Positions 52,199-62,031 of a stretch of 64,000 nucleotides of DNA are shown one piece after another (position 1 is the first letter of the stretch; the number at the start of each line of letters is the position of its first letter). The notes below the pieces were generated by a model that saw only the letters and a list, made by a program, of their open reading frames with translations, was not told where the DNA came from and ran no database searches. The stretch comes from Acidobacteriota bacterium. Its GTDB lineage: Bacteria; Acidobacteriota; Thermoanaerobaculia; Gp7-AA8. The stretch lies in contig JAJXWV010000083.1 of NCBI GenBank assembly GCA_021781455.1, forward strand, positions 62,001-126,000, written 5' to 3'. The position numbers and the translations under genes are program-made.

Positions 52199-52975
52199 AT
52201 GCGTAGAGCCACGTTGCTGCTGGCAGGGCTCGCTGTTCTGCTCGCCCTCCCACTGTCCGCCCAGACCGTCGACGAGATCGTCGCCAGGTACATCAAGACG
52301 ATCGGCGGCATGGACAAGATCGACGCCGTCAAGACGCTCCGCCGTACCGGCAGGTTCACCGGCGGAGGCGGCTTTCAGGCCACCGTTGTGTTCGAGAGCA
52401 AGCGGCCCGACAAGGTCCGCCAGGACTTCATCCTTCAGGGGATGGACGGAGTGACCGCATACGATGGCCACGCCGGCTGGAAAATCGAGCCGTGGGAAGG
52501 GAAGAAGGATGCCGAGTCCCTCGGAGAGGAGGAGTTCAAATCCATCGTCGAGGACTCCGACTTCGACGGCCCCCTCGTCAACTGGAAGACCAAGGGAAAC
52601 AAGGTCGAGTACGACGGCATGGAACCGGTCGAGGGAACTGACGCGTACAAGCTGAAGGTCACCGTGCCGAACGGCGACGTCTTCGACTACTACCTCGACA
52701 CCGATTACTACGTGCCGATCAAGATCCACACGACGCGCTTCGTGCGCGGCGAGCAGCGCGAGTACGAGACCTCTCTTGGCGACTACAAGGAAGTCAACGG
52801 CTGGTATCTCCCGTTCGCGAGCGAGACAGGAATGAAGGGGAGCAGCCAGACCTCGAAAATCAACTGGGAGAAGATCGAAGCGAACGTCGAGATCCCCGAC
52901 TCCCGCTTCACACGGCCGCCCGAGCCGGGCGCCGTCCCCGCGGCGCAGCCCGGTCCTGCAGCGGAGGTGAGGTGA
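52199..52975 (+). CDS. secreted protein, outer-membrane lipoprotein-sorting-like / hypothetical
   Basis: Signal peptide; LolA-like beta-rich pattern (DKVRQDFILQGMDGVTAYDGHAGWKIEPW); SD AAAGGAG. Confidence 0.65.
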   Translation: MRRATLLLAGLAVLLALPLSAQTVDEIVARYIKTIGGMDKIDAVKTLRRTGRFTGGGGFQATVVFESKRPDKVRQDFILQGMDGVTAYDGHAGWKIEPWEGKKDAESLGEEEFKSIVEDSDFDGPLVNWKTKGNKVEYDGMEPVEGTDAYKLKVTVPNGDVFDYYLDTDYYVPIKIHTTRFVRGEQREYETSLGDYKEVNGWYLPFASETGMKGSSQTSKINWEKIEANVEIPDSRFTRPPEPGAVPAAQPGPAAEVR

Positions 52976-55900
52976 TGAGAATGCGAACACTCGAGCTTTC
53001 GATCATTGCCGCGGCACTCGTCGCCGCGGCCGGTTTCGCCCAGCCCCAGCCCGCCGCGCCGAACGCTCCCGTGAAGGTCGATTCCGATACGATCTCCGGC
53101 CTCGGCGCGCGCAACATCGGATCGGCCACCATGAGCGGCCGCATCGCTGCGATCGACGCGGTTCACGAAGGCGACCGCCTTACCGTCTACATCGGGTCGG
53201 CCAGCGGCGGAGTGTGGAAGTCGACGAACGGCGGCACCACGTACAAGCCGGTCTTCGACAAGGAACCGGTGCAGTCGATCGGCGCAGTGGCCGTCGACCC
53301 GAGCAACCACAAGATCGTCTGGGTCGGCACGGGCGAGTCGTGGACCCGCAACAGCGTCTCGATCGGTGACGGGATCTACAAGTCGACCGACGGCGGCGAA
53401 ACCTGGACGAACATGGGACTCAGGAACTCGGAACGGATCGCGAAGGTCATCGTCGACCCCAGCGATTCGAACACCGTCTACGCCTGCGTTCCGGGAAAAC
53501 TCTGGAGCGACAGCGACGATCGCGGCCTGTACAAGACCAGCGACGGCGGAAAGACGTGGTCGAAGATCCTGAAGGGGAGCAACCTCTCGACCGGCTGCTC
53601 GATGATCTCGCTCGACCGGCAGAACCCGAAGACGATCTACGCCGGCCTGTGGGACTTCCGCCGCAAGGGATGGACGTTCCGCTCGGGCGGCGAAGGGCCG
53701 GATTCACCGAGCGGCAGCGGGCTCTTCAGGAGCACCGACGGCGGTGCCACATGGACGGATCTCAACGACAAGAGCGCGCCGGGCCTGCCGACGAAGCCGT
53801 GGGGCCGCATCGCGGTCACCTCCGCACCGTCGAAGCCGAACGTGGTGTACGCGCTCATCGAGGCAGAGCCGCCGAAAAACGGCCTCTACCGCTCTGATGA
53901 CGGCGGCAGGACGTGGCAGCTGCGCGACCGCAGCCAGAAGATGATCTGGCGCCCGTTCTACTTCGCGAACCTCATCGTCGACCCGAAGAACGAGAACAAG
54001 GTCTACAAGCCCGACCTCGGCCTCATCGCCAGCAACGACGGCGGCAACAGCTTCAGCGACATCACCGGCGGCGCGCACGGCGACTTCCACGATGTCTGGG
54101 TCGATCCAAACAACACCGATCACCTCATCGCCGGTGACGATGGAGGGGTGTGGTACTCGTACGACGCCGGAAACCGCTGGTGGAAGGCGGAAAACCTGCC
54201 CGTCTCGCAGTTCTACCACGTGAGCGTCGACATGGACCGGCCTTACCACGTCTATGGCGGACTGCAGGACAACAGCTGCTGGGTCGGCGACTCCGCTTAT
54301 CCAGGCGGTATCACGAATGCCCAATGGGAGAACATGTACGGCGGCGACGGCTTCTGGATGTTCGTCGATCCCTCCGATCCCGACTACATCTACGCCGAAT
54401 CCCAGGGCGGCGAGATCGGCCGCGTCAACCGCAAGACTCACGAGACCCGCAGCCTCAAGCCTCTTCCGCGGTACGGCGAAAAACGGCTTCGCTTCAACTG
54501 GAACACGCCGATCTTCGTGAGCCCCACCGGAACCGTCTACATCGGCGCGCAATACCTCTACCGCTCCAACGACCACGGGCAGACGTGGGACCGCATCTCG
54601 CCCGACCTGACCACGAACGACCCGGCCAAGCAGCAGCAGGAGCTCTCCGGTGGTGTCACGGTCGACAACTCCTATGCCGAGATGCACACCACGATCTTCG
54701 CCATCGCAGAGTCGCCGAAGAACGCGAACGTGATCTGGGTCGGAACCGACGACGGGAACGTGCAGATCACGCGCGACGGCGGCAAGACCTGGACCAACGT
54801 CGTCGCCAACATCCCCGGCCTGCCGAAGAACGCCTGGGTCACGACCATCGACCCCAGCGCCTTCGACGAGGGAACCGCGTACGCCACGTTCGACATGCAC
54901 ACGTTCGGCGACATGCGGCCGTACGCGTACCGCACGGCGGATTACGGCAGGACGTGGACTCCCGTGGTCTCGCCCGACGGTCCGGTGCGCGGCTTCGCGC
55001 ACGTGATCAAGCAGGACCTCGTGAATCCCGACCTCCTCTTCCTCGGCACCGAGTTCGGGCTGTGGGTGTCGCTCGACGGCGGGAAGCAATGGGCGCAGTA
55101 CAAGGGCGGGAACATGCCGGACGTGGCCGTGGACGACCTGGTCATCCACCCGCGCGACAACGACCTCGTGGTGGCGACTCACGGCCGCGGCATCTGGATC
55201 ATCGACGACATCACGCCGCTGCGCGCACTGACGCCTGAGGTTCTGGCGAAGGACGCCGCGTTCCTCGTCACGCAGCCGGCGGTGCAGCGCATCCAGGCGT
55301 TCGGCGGATGGTCGAACGGCGACGCCACCTACGTCGGGCCGAATCCGCATGACGGCGCCGTCATCACGTATTACCAGCGGCGGCGGCACATCTTCGGAGA
55401 CCTGAATATCGAAGTGCTCGACTCGAACGGGAAGAGGGTCGGCACCGTACCGGCGAGCGTGCGCCTCGGACTGAACCGCACCACCTGGTCGATGCGCGTG
55501 AAGCCACCGCAGGTTCCTCCCGGCGCGAGCGCCCTGTACGGGGCCACGATGGGCCCGCGCGTCGTTCCGGGCACCTACACCGTGAAGATGACGAAGAACA
55601 AGGAGGTCTACACGACGCCGCTGACCGTCGTCATCGATCCGCGCGCGAGCTACACGCTCGCCGACCGCCAGGCGAACTTCGATCTCTCGATGCGCGTCTA
55701 CAGCCTCCTCGGCGACATGAAGTACGCCACCGACCGGATCAACGGCGTGCGCGTTGCTCTCGACCAGCGCGCGGCGAAGCTGCCGGCCGGAGATGCGCTC
55801 ACCAGGAGGCTGCGGACCGCCTCCAATCAGGTCGACGAGCTTCGCAAGAAGATCGTGGCCACGAAGGAAGGCGGCATGATCACCGGTGAAGAGCGCCTCC

Positions 55901-56181
55901 GCGAGAACCTTGGCGACGTCTATGGCGAAGTCATCTCCTACGAGGGCCGGCCGACGCAGATGCAGATCGACCGGACCGACTCGCTGACCCGGGAGCTGGC
56001 CGACGTCGTCGCGCAGTTCGACGCCTGGGCCGCGAAGGAGCTGCCTGGGCTCAATTCGGCGCTGCAGGCAAAGAAGCTCGCACCGATCACAGTGATGACT
56101 CACGACGAGTGGCAGAAGAGCACTGCCCGGCAGGCCGCGTCGGATCCGCCGCAGAACGAGCGGTGGGCGGAACACGATTGA
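52972..56181 (+). CDS. secreted BNR/sortilin-like beta-propeller protein
   Basis: Repeated S-x-DGG-x-TW motifs (STDGGETWTNMG, TSDGGKTWSKIL, STDGGATWTDLN, SDDGGRTWQLRD). Confidence 0.9.
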   Translation: MMRMRTLELSIIAAALVAAAGFAQPQPAAPNAPVKVDSDTISGLGARNIGSATMSGRIAAIDAVHEGDRLTVYIGSASGGVWKSTNGGTTYKPVFDKEPVQSIGAVAVDPSNHKIVWVGTGESWTRNSVSIGDGIYKSTDGGETWTNMGLRNSERIAKVIVDPSDSNTVYACVPGKLWSDSDDRGLYKTSDGGKTWSKILKGSNLSTGCSMISLDRQNPKTIYAGLWDFRRKGWTFRSGGEGPDSPSGSGLFRSTDGGATWTDLNDKSAPGLPTKPWGRIAVTSAPSKPNVVYALIEAEPPKNGLYRSDDGGRTWQLRDRSQKMIWRPFYFANLIVDPKNENKVYKPDLGLIASNDGGNSFSDITGGAHGDFHDVWVDPNNTDHLIAGDDGGVWYSYDAGNRWWKAENLPVSQFYHVSVDMDRPYHVYGGLQDNSCWVGDSAYPGGITNAQWENMYGGDGFWMFVDPSDPDYIYAESQGGEIGRVNRKTHETRSLKPLPRYGEKRLRFNWNTPIFVSPTGTVYIGAQYLYRSNDHGQTWDRISPDLTTNDPAKQQQELSGGVTVDNSYAEMHTTIFAIAESPKNANVIWVGTDDGNVQITRDGGKTWTNVVANIPGLPKNAWVTTIDPSAFDEGTAYATFDMHTFGDMRPYAYRTADYGRTWTPVVSPDGPVRGFAHVIKQDLVNPDLLFLGTEFGLWVSLDGGKQWAQYKGGNMPDVAVDDLVIHPRDNDLVVATHGRGIWIIDDITPLRALTPEVLAKDAAFLVTQPAVQRIQAFGGWSNGDATYVGPNPHDGAVITYYQRRRHIFGDLNIEVLDSNGKRVGTVPASVRLGLNRTTWSMRVKPPQVPPGASALYGATMGPRVVPGTYTVKMTKNKEVYTTPLTVVIDPRASYTLADRQANFDLSMRVYSLLGDMKYATDRINGVRVALDQRAAKLPAGDALTRRLRTASNQVDELRKKIVATKEGGMITGEERLRENLGDVYGEVISYEGRPTQMQIDRTDSLTRELADVVAQFDAWAAKELPGLNSALQAKKLAPITVMTHDEWQKSTARQAASDPPQNERWAEHD

Positions 56182-56201
56182 GATCGATCCATTCGTAACG
56201 A

Positions 56202-56235
56202 AAGACGGCCGGCAGCGATGCCGGCCGTTTTCTTT
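56202..56235 (+). terminator. Rho-independent-type terminator
   Basis: acggccggca-gcga-tgccggccgt-tttcttt. Confidence 0.82.
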
Positions 56236-56238
56236 GAG

Positions 56239-56321
56239 GCGTAGGGACGCGCAGCAGCGCGTCCGCAACCCTGGGGGCATGCGACGAGAGGTGCGGACGC
56301 GCTGCTGCGCGTCCCTACGCC
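56239..56321. repeat. BIME-like palindrome, GTAGGGACGCGCAGCAGCGCGTCC family (copy 3)
   Basis: ggcgtagggacgcgcagcagcgcgtccgcaacc ... ggtgcggacgcgctgctgcgcgtccctacgcc. Confidence 0.95.
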
Positions 56322-56410
56322 GCGGTGAAACCGGTTGCATGAAAGGTTTCGGTGCAGGATTGACGCTTCACCGACGGAATCTTGTCGGACGTGGCGTACA
56401 GTCACCGCCC

Positions 56411-56704
56411 ATGGTCAGGGATCGTCGGATCCGCTATATCCCCGAACGTGCTGCCGCCTGCCTCGCCTGTGCCTGCGAGGACCGCCGCAACGACGCCGCT
56501 CGTCACCTTCTCCGAAGCACCAACGCCCTGAGCTCGACCGGCGTTCTCGCCGCGATCGTCATCGCTGCGAGCGAGGCCCATCTGGAGATCGTCGAGCTCG
56601 CGCGCGCCGCGATCAACGAGCAACGGGAGCTCTGCCGGGAGCACGGGCCCTTCCGGTCCCACCGTTGCGGTGATCACGGGCTGGCGGCGTTGCAGCGACC
56701 GTAG
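56411..56704 (+). CDS. hypothetical protein
   Basis: 97-aa ORF with plausible ATG; weak support only. Confidence 0.3.
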   Translation: MVRDRRIRYIPERAAACLACACEDRRNDAARHLLRSTNALSSTGVLAAIVIAASEAHLEIVELARAAINEQRELCREHGPFRSHRCGDHGLAALQRP

Positions 56705-56714
56705 TAAGAGCGAT

Positions 56715-57036
56715 CAATGATTATGGCTCTCCACGATTTTCAGTGGATTCGCGTGGATATCAGTGGATTCGCGTGGATAGTGGAGAAGGGCGCTCCAGCC
56801 GCGGAGCGGCGAAATCCAAGTAGCCCAATGCCTCAGCGTTGGGATGATTGGTACCCTATCCAGCGTACGAGCCGCGGAGCGGCGGCATCTCCGAGAGACC
56901 AATGTCGCCGCTCCGCGGCTTAACGCTGTGCCTCGCTTCATCCCCCAAGGCTCACGCCTTGGGCTAATGAGATTTCGCCGCTCCGCGGCTCAACGGCGAG
57001 GCTTCATCCACTGAAAATCCCGAAGCGCCATGGTCA
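56715..57036. repeat. ~320 bp nested palindromic element (MITE-like or structured RNA)
   Basis: Outer arms attttcagtggat...atccactgaaaat, with further terminal similarity caatgattatggc.../...gccatggtcaattg; internal ccgcggagcggcg/cgccgctccgcgg copies and cccaatgcctcagcgttggg, cccaaggctcacgccttggg hairpins. Confidence 0.85.
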
Positions 57037-57498
57037 ATTGTCCGGCCACTTCGCCGCAGGCTTCCCCATCCAGACCCAGGCGATGAAGTCGAGCGTCGGC
57101 GGCTCGGATCCCATTTCGCGGAGCTTCGTCAGCACCTGTCCGCGATGGTTCGTGCTGTGCCACGGCACCTGCATGAGGGTTTCGGCAACGGTGCTGTCAT
57201 GGACCGTTCCGAACTGAGCGCTCAGTCGTTCCGCCCAGGGCAGGACTGCGATCTGGTCGAGTTTCTCCTCCGTCAGTCCGGCGAGAAAGCGGGCCATTCG
57301 CCGGTGCTGCTCGCGTCCCCAGCGCGCCAGGGCAGCGCTGTCTTCGAAGGCGGACACTTCCTTGTACTTCAGCTCCGCGCGCGTCCAGATCGTGAAGTAC
57401 GCGCTCTGCACGGCGTGAATGTGGTGCAGGCGCTCGCGAATGCCGGAGTCCGCGGCGGTTCGGTCGTTCGACAGCACCGCTCCGAATACGCTTGTCAT
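57034..57498 (-). CDS. DinB family protein
   Basis: LMQVPWHSTNHRGQVLTKLREMGSEPPTLDFIAW (DinB-type H..H..Q pattern). Confidence 0.85.
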   Translation of the reverse strand: MTSVFGAVLSNDRTAADSGIRERLHHIHAVQSAYFTIWTRAELKYKEVSAFEDSAALARWGREQHRRMARFLAGLTEEKLDQIAVLPWAERLSAQFGTVHDSTVAETLMQVPWHSTNHRGQVLTKLREMGSEPPTLDFIAWVWMGKPAAKWPDN

Positions 57499-57640
57499 GC
57501 CACGCGCTCGAATCGGACTGGAAAGCCCGCTCCACGCGATCGAAAGGCGGGAGCCCTCTGCGCTCTCTCCCACTCTTTTCCCCAAACCTGCCTCGTCCTG
57601 TGCGAACATTCCGCGACCAAAACGGCCTGCGGAGGTTCTG

Positions 57641-59218
57641 TTGAGCACTGCAATCGCAACGGAAGGGCAGTCGACCGGCGGATTCGTCCGGGATCTGGGG
57701 CTGCTCGATTCGACGATGATCGTGGCCGGGTCAATGATCGGCTCCGGCATCTTCATCGTCCCCTCGGGAATCGCGCGGCAGGTCGGCTCGGCCGGATGGC
57801 TCATCGCCGTCTGGATCGTGACCGGCCTTCTGACGATCGCCGCCGCGCTGGCCTACGGTGAGCTGGCTTCGATGATGCCGCACGCCGGGGGACAGTACGT
57901 CTACCTCCGCGAATCGTATTCGCCACTGCTCGGCTTCCTCTACGGATGGACCCTGTTTCTGGTCATCCAGACCGGCACCATCGCCGCTGTGGCGGTGGCC
58001 TTCGCGCGTTATCTCGGCGTGCTCCTTCCGTGGATCTCACCGACGAACTGGATCGTCGCGCCGATCGACATCTCCAGGACGTACGCCATCAGCCTCTCCA
58101 CCCAGCAGCTGATCGGCGTGGTCATGCTGGTCGCGCTGACGTTCTTCAACACCTTCGGCGTTCACATCGGCAAGCTCATTCAGAACACGTTCACGTCCGC
58201 GAAGACTCTGTCGCTGATCGCACTGATCATCCTCGGCATCTTCATCGGCCGGAACAGCGGAGCGATCTCTGCGAACTTCGGCAGCCACTTCTGGTCGCCG
58301 CGGAATGCCGTGACGATCCAGCCGGAGATCTCCGGCCTTCCGGCGGCCATCGCCTCCGCCGGTATCTTCGGCATGCTCATCGCCTTTTGCGTGTCGCAGG
58401 TGGGATCGCTCTTCTCGGCCGACGCCTGGAACAACATCACCTTCACCGCAGGGGAGGTGAAGAACCCGAAGCGCAACATCCCGCTGTCGCTGGCCCTGGG
58501 CGTCGGGCTGGTCATCACGCTCTACGTTCTCGCCAATGTCGCCTATGTCTGCGTGCTTCCACTGGAACAGATCCAGGGTGCGCCCGACGACAAGGTGGCC
58601 ACAGCGGCCCTCCAGCACATGTTCGGGCCTGTAGCGGCGCTGATCATGGCCGTGGCCATCGTCGTCTCGACCTTCGGCTGCAACAACGGCCTGATTCTGG
58701 CCGGGGCGCGCGTCTACTACGCGATGGCGAAGGACCGGCTGTTCTTCAAGGCCACCGGAAAGCTGAACAAATACCACGTGCCAGCCACGGGACTGGCACT
58801 GCAGTGCGTGTGGGCCGCGCTTCTGGTGCTGCCGCGGACTCGATTGCGCGATGCGGCGGGCGCGCCGCTGCTCGACCCGGCCACGCATGCTCCGCAATAT
58901 GGCAACCTCTACAGCAACCTCCTCGACTACGTCGTCTTCTCGGTGCTGATCTTCTACGTTCTGACCATTGCCGGCGTCTTCATCCTCCGGCGCAAGCGTC
59001 CCGATGTCGAGCGGCCGTACAAGGCCTTCGGTTATCCACTGGTACCGATCGCGTACATCGTCGCGGCGCTGGTCATCCTGACCGTTCTCCTGCTATATCT
59101 GACGTCGACCACATGGCCCGGACTGCTGATCGTCCTGACCGGTATTCCGGTTTACTTCCTCTGGCGGTGGAGGAACGGCTCGAAGGCCGACTCCGCCACG
59201 GAGGGCATTTCCGCCTGA
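57641..59218 (+). CDS. APC family amino acid permease
   Basis: GLLDSTMIVAGSMIGSGIFIVPSGIARQVGSAGWL; TTG start with SD GGAGG. Confidence 0.9.
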   Translation: MSTAIATEGQSTGGFVRDLGLLDSTMIVAGSMIGSGIFIVPSGIARQVGSAGWLIAVWIVTGLLTIAAALAYGELASMMPHAGGQYVYLRESYSPLLGFLYGWTLFLVIQTGTIAAVAVAFARYLGVLLPWISPTNWIVAPIDISRTYAISLSTQQLIGVVMLVALTFFNTFGVHIGKLIQNTFTSAKTLSLIALIILGIFIGRNSGAISANFGSHFWSPRNAVTIQPEISGLPAAIASAGIFGMLIAFCVSQVGSLFSADAWNNITFTAGEVKNPKRNIPLSLALGVGLVITLYVLANVAYVCVLPLEQIQGAPDDKVATAALQHMFGPVAALIMAVAIVVSTFGCNNGLILAGARVYYAMAKDRLFFKATGKLNKYHVPATGLALQCVWAALLVLPRTRLRDAAGAPLLDPATHAPQYGNLYSNLLDYVVFSVLIFYVLTIAGVFILRRKRPDVERPYKAFGYPLVPIAYIVAALVILTVLLLYLTSTTWPGLLIVLTGIPVYFLWRWRNGSKADSATEGISA

Positions 59219-59263
59219 TGTGAATCGGTTCAAACAACTCACAACGAACTTCAGGAGATACGC

Positions 59264-60802
59264 ATGAGGAATCTTTTTGCGAGGAAACCGCTGGAGGTGC
59301 TCCTCGAAGAGATGAAGGGCGAGCACCGGTTGCGCCGTGTTCTCGGTCCCGTGCAGCTGACCAGCCTCGGCGTCGGGGCGATCATCGGCGCCGGCATCTT
59401 CGTCGCCACGGGGGCTGCGGCTCACAACGTCGCCGGACCGGCGTTGATGTTGTCATACGTCGTTTCCGGCATCACCTGTGTCTTCGCCGCGCTCTGCTAT
59501 GCCGAGTTCGCGTCGATGGTGCCGGTGGCCGGCTCCGCGTACACATACGCCTATGCCACGCTCGGCGAGCTGTTCGCCTGGATTATCGGCTGGGATCTCG
59601 TTCTCGAGTACGCGGTCGGCAGCGCCACCGTCGCGACGGGCTGGTCGGGATACTTCCAGAACGTTCTGGCGAAGCTCGGGATCACCCTCCCCGCCGCAGT
59701 GCAAAGCAGTCCCTGGCGTTTCGACGACGGCCGCTTCGTCTCCACCCACTCGTACATCAACCTGCCGGCGATCGTGATCGTCATGATCGTCACCATGATC
59801 CTGGTCAAGGGAATTCAGGAGAGCGCCTCGTTCAACGCCGCGATGGTCATGATCAAGGTGGCCGCGGTCATCATGGTCGTGATCGTCGGCGCGTTCTACA
59901 TCCACAAAGCGAACTGGCATCCCTTCGCGCCGTACGGCTGGACCGGCATCACCTTCTTCGGCAAACACATCGCCGGTCAGACCAACGCAGGCGGCCAGCC
60001 GGTGGGCATGCTGGCCGGGGCGGCAATCATCTTCTTTGCGTACATCGGCTTCGACTCGGTCTCGACGCACACCGAGGAAGCGAAGAACCCGCAGCGCGAC
60101 GTGCCGATCGGGATCGTGGTCTCGCTGATCGTCTGTACGGTCCTCTACATCCTGGTCGTGGCCGTCCTGACCGGAATGGAGAAGTACGACAAGCTCGACA
60201 TCAACGCTCCGGTGAGTCTCGCCTTCAAGAGCGCGGGAGTGGGATGGGCCGAGGGCATCATTGCTCTGGCCGGCGTGGCCGGAATCACCTCGGTGCTGCT
60301 GGTGATGATGCTTTCCGGCCCGCGAGTCTTCCTGGCGATGGCGCGCGACGGCCTGGTCTCCCGCAAATTCTTCGCCGACGTGCATCCGCGCTTCCGTACA
60401 CCGTGGAAGTCGACGATTCTCATCGGCATCGGCGTGATCATCATGGCCGGGCTTCTCCCGATCGACGCCCTGCTGCTGCTGACCAACATCGGAACGCTCT
60501 TCGCCTTCGTGATCGTCTGTGCGGCCGTGCTGATCATGCGGAAGAAGTATCCGGACGCCGAGCGGCCCTTCCGTTGCCCGTGGGTGCCGTTCGTTCCCAT
60601 CATGGGCGTGCTGGCCTGCCTGATGCTGATGTTCTCGCTGCCGTGGGACAACTGGGTGCGGCTGTTCGGCTGGATGGCGATCGGCCTCTGCATCTACTTC
60701 TTCTACGGCCGCAAGCACAGCGTCATGGCCACGCACCTGGAGCACGAAATCGCCGCGCATGGTGCCGGCGGAGCGTACGTGTCCGGAGTCAACGAGCCTT
60801 AA
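59264..60802 (+). CDS. APC family (cationic-type) amino acid permease
   Basis: LGVGAIIGAGIFVATGAAAHNVAGPALMLSYVVSGI; FAYIGFDSVSTHTEEAKNPQRDVPIGI. Confidence 0.93.
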   Translation: MRNLFARKPLEVLLEEMKGEHRLRRVLGPVQLTSLGVGAIIGAGIFVATGAAAHNVAGPALMLSYVVSGITCVFAALCYAEFASMVPVAGSAYTYAYATLGELFAWIIGWDLVLEYAVGSATVATGWSGYFQNVLAKLGITLPAAVQSSPWRFDDGRFVSTHSYINLPAIVIVMIVTMILVKGIQESASFNAAMVMIKVAAVIMVVIVGAFYIHKANWHPFAPYGWTGITFFGKHIAGQTNAGGQPVGMLAGAAIIFFAYIGFDSVSTHTEEAKNPQRDVPIGIVVSLIVCTVLYILVVAVLTGMEKYDKLDINAPVSLAFKSAGVGWAEGIIALAGVAGITSVLLVMMLSGPRVFLAMARDGLVSRKFFADVHPRFRTPWKSTILIGIGVIIMAGLLPIDALLLLTNIGTLFAFVIVCAAVLIMRKKYPDAERPFRCPWVPFVPIMGVLACLMLMFSLPWDNWVRLFGWMAIGLCIYFFYGRKHSVMATHLEHEIAAHGAGGAYVSGVNEP

Positions 60803-60808
60803 AGGCGA

Positions 60809-60891
60809 GTGCTGAGTACTGAGTGCTGAGTACTGAGTCGATGGACTCGTACTCGAAGTGACTCAGTACTCAGCACTCAGTACTCAGCACT
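60809..60891. repeat. perfect inverted tandem repeat (32-bp arms), AGTGCTG/AGTACTG family, between convergent genes
   Basis: agtgctgagtactgagtgctgagtactgagtc ... gactcagtactcagcactcagtactcagcact-ctttt. Confidence 0.97.
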
Positions 60892-60900
60892 CTTTTCAGG

Positions 60901-61794
60901 TCACTTCCCGACGGTCGGCGTGTCCGGCGCCTTGCTCCACTCGAAATAGGAGCCGTCGTAGAGCTGCACGTCGTGTCCGAGATAGCGCAGCGTGAAGTAA
61001 TCGACCGAGGCTTCCATCCCGGTACGGCAGTACGTCACGACGGGCGCATCGTCCTTCACACCGGCGTCGCGATAGACCGCGCGCAGCTCGTCTTCGGGGC
61101 GGAGCAGCGGCACCGTGTCAGCGGTGAGGTTCTTCGAGGAAGGCACGTTGACCGCGCCGGGGATGTGTCCGGCCCGCGTGATGTCCTCACCCGCTTCTGC
61201 GGCGGTGAAGAACTCCACGGGACGGGCATCGACGATGGCGGCCTTGGGAGCTCCGGCTTGCGCGGCCTGCGCCAGGCCTTTCATCGCGTCGAGCTTGACG
61301 AGGACAGCCGGATCGGGGTGCGCCCTGAAGGAACCGAGCGTGGTGAGCTTCATTCCGGCTTCGACGGGGTGTTTTTCCTCGACCCACTTCGCGTAGCCGC
61401 CGTCGAGTAACGCGCAGTCGCCGCGGCGGCCGAGGTACTCGAGCGTCATGAAGGCGCGGGCAGCCGGAACGATCTCACGGCCATAAATGACGATGCGACC
61501 CCTGTCCGAAAGCCCTGCGTCCGCGAAGACTTCTTGGAGTTTGGCGGCATCCGGCAATTCGTTGGGGATTCCGTCGCGCGTCGTCACCAGGTCGCGCAAG
61601 GCGATGAACTTCGCGCCGGGGATGTGCCCCTCGCCGAAGTTGTCGGAGTCGGTGACGTCGATGATCGTCACCGCCGGATCGTTGAGGTGCTTCGCGAGCC
61701 AGAGGGTGGAGACGAGCAAGTCGCGCCGCTCCGCGGCGAATGAGGAAGCGGCAATGAGGAGCACGGCGAAGAAGAAGGCGAAATGTCGTCGCAT
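60901..61794 (-). CDS. sulfurtransferase (two rhodanese domains), secreted
   Basis: Signal peptide; LVSTLWLAKHLNDPAVTIIDV; active-site CRTGMEAS. Confidence 0.9.
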   Translation of the reverse strand: MRRHFAFFFAVLLIAASSFAAERRDLLVSTLWLAKHLNDPAVTIIDVTDSDNFGEGHIPGAKFIALRDLVTTRDGIPNELPDAAKLQEVFADAGLSDRGRIVIYGREIVPAARAFMTLEYLGRRGDCALLDGGYAKWVEEKHPVEAGMKLTTLGSFRAHPDPAVLVKLDAMKGLAQAAQAGAPKAAIVDARPVEFFTAAEAGEDITRAGHIPGAVNVPSSKNLTADTVPLLRPEDELRAVYRDAGVKDDAPVVTYCRTGMEASVDYFTLRYLGHDVQLYDGSYFEWSKAPDTPTVGK

Positions 61795-62031
61795 GGCGAA
61801 CCTCCGGCTGACAGTTTGCGTCAGCATAAGACCATAATGCCACGGTGATCACGATAACGGCGTGATAGGCATTGCTCGCCACCTCATTCGTCAGGAGATG
61901 GAAACTTCGGCGCGGTCTCCACGGAATGGCCGCCTGGCGTCGCAGGCCGCCGTGCTTCCGCAGAATCCTTCGACTCGGTTGATGTCGAACGACCTTTCGC
62001 ACACTCGCTATTTGCGCTCGGCGTAAGGTCG

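Noticed and set aside
56714-56941. ORFs 56714-56941 (-) and 56717-56923 (+)
   Set aside because: They lie inside the nested palindromic element; apparent coding is a by-product of its inverted structure.
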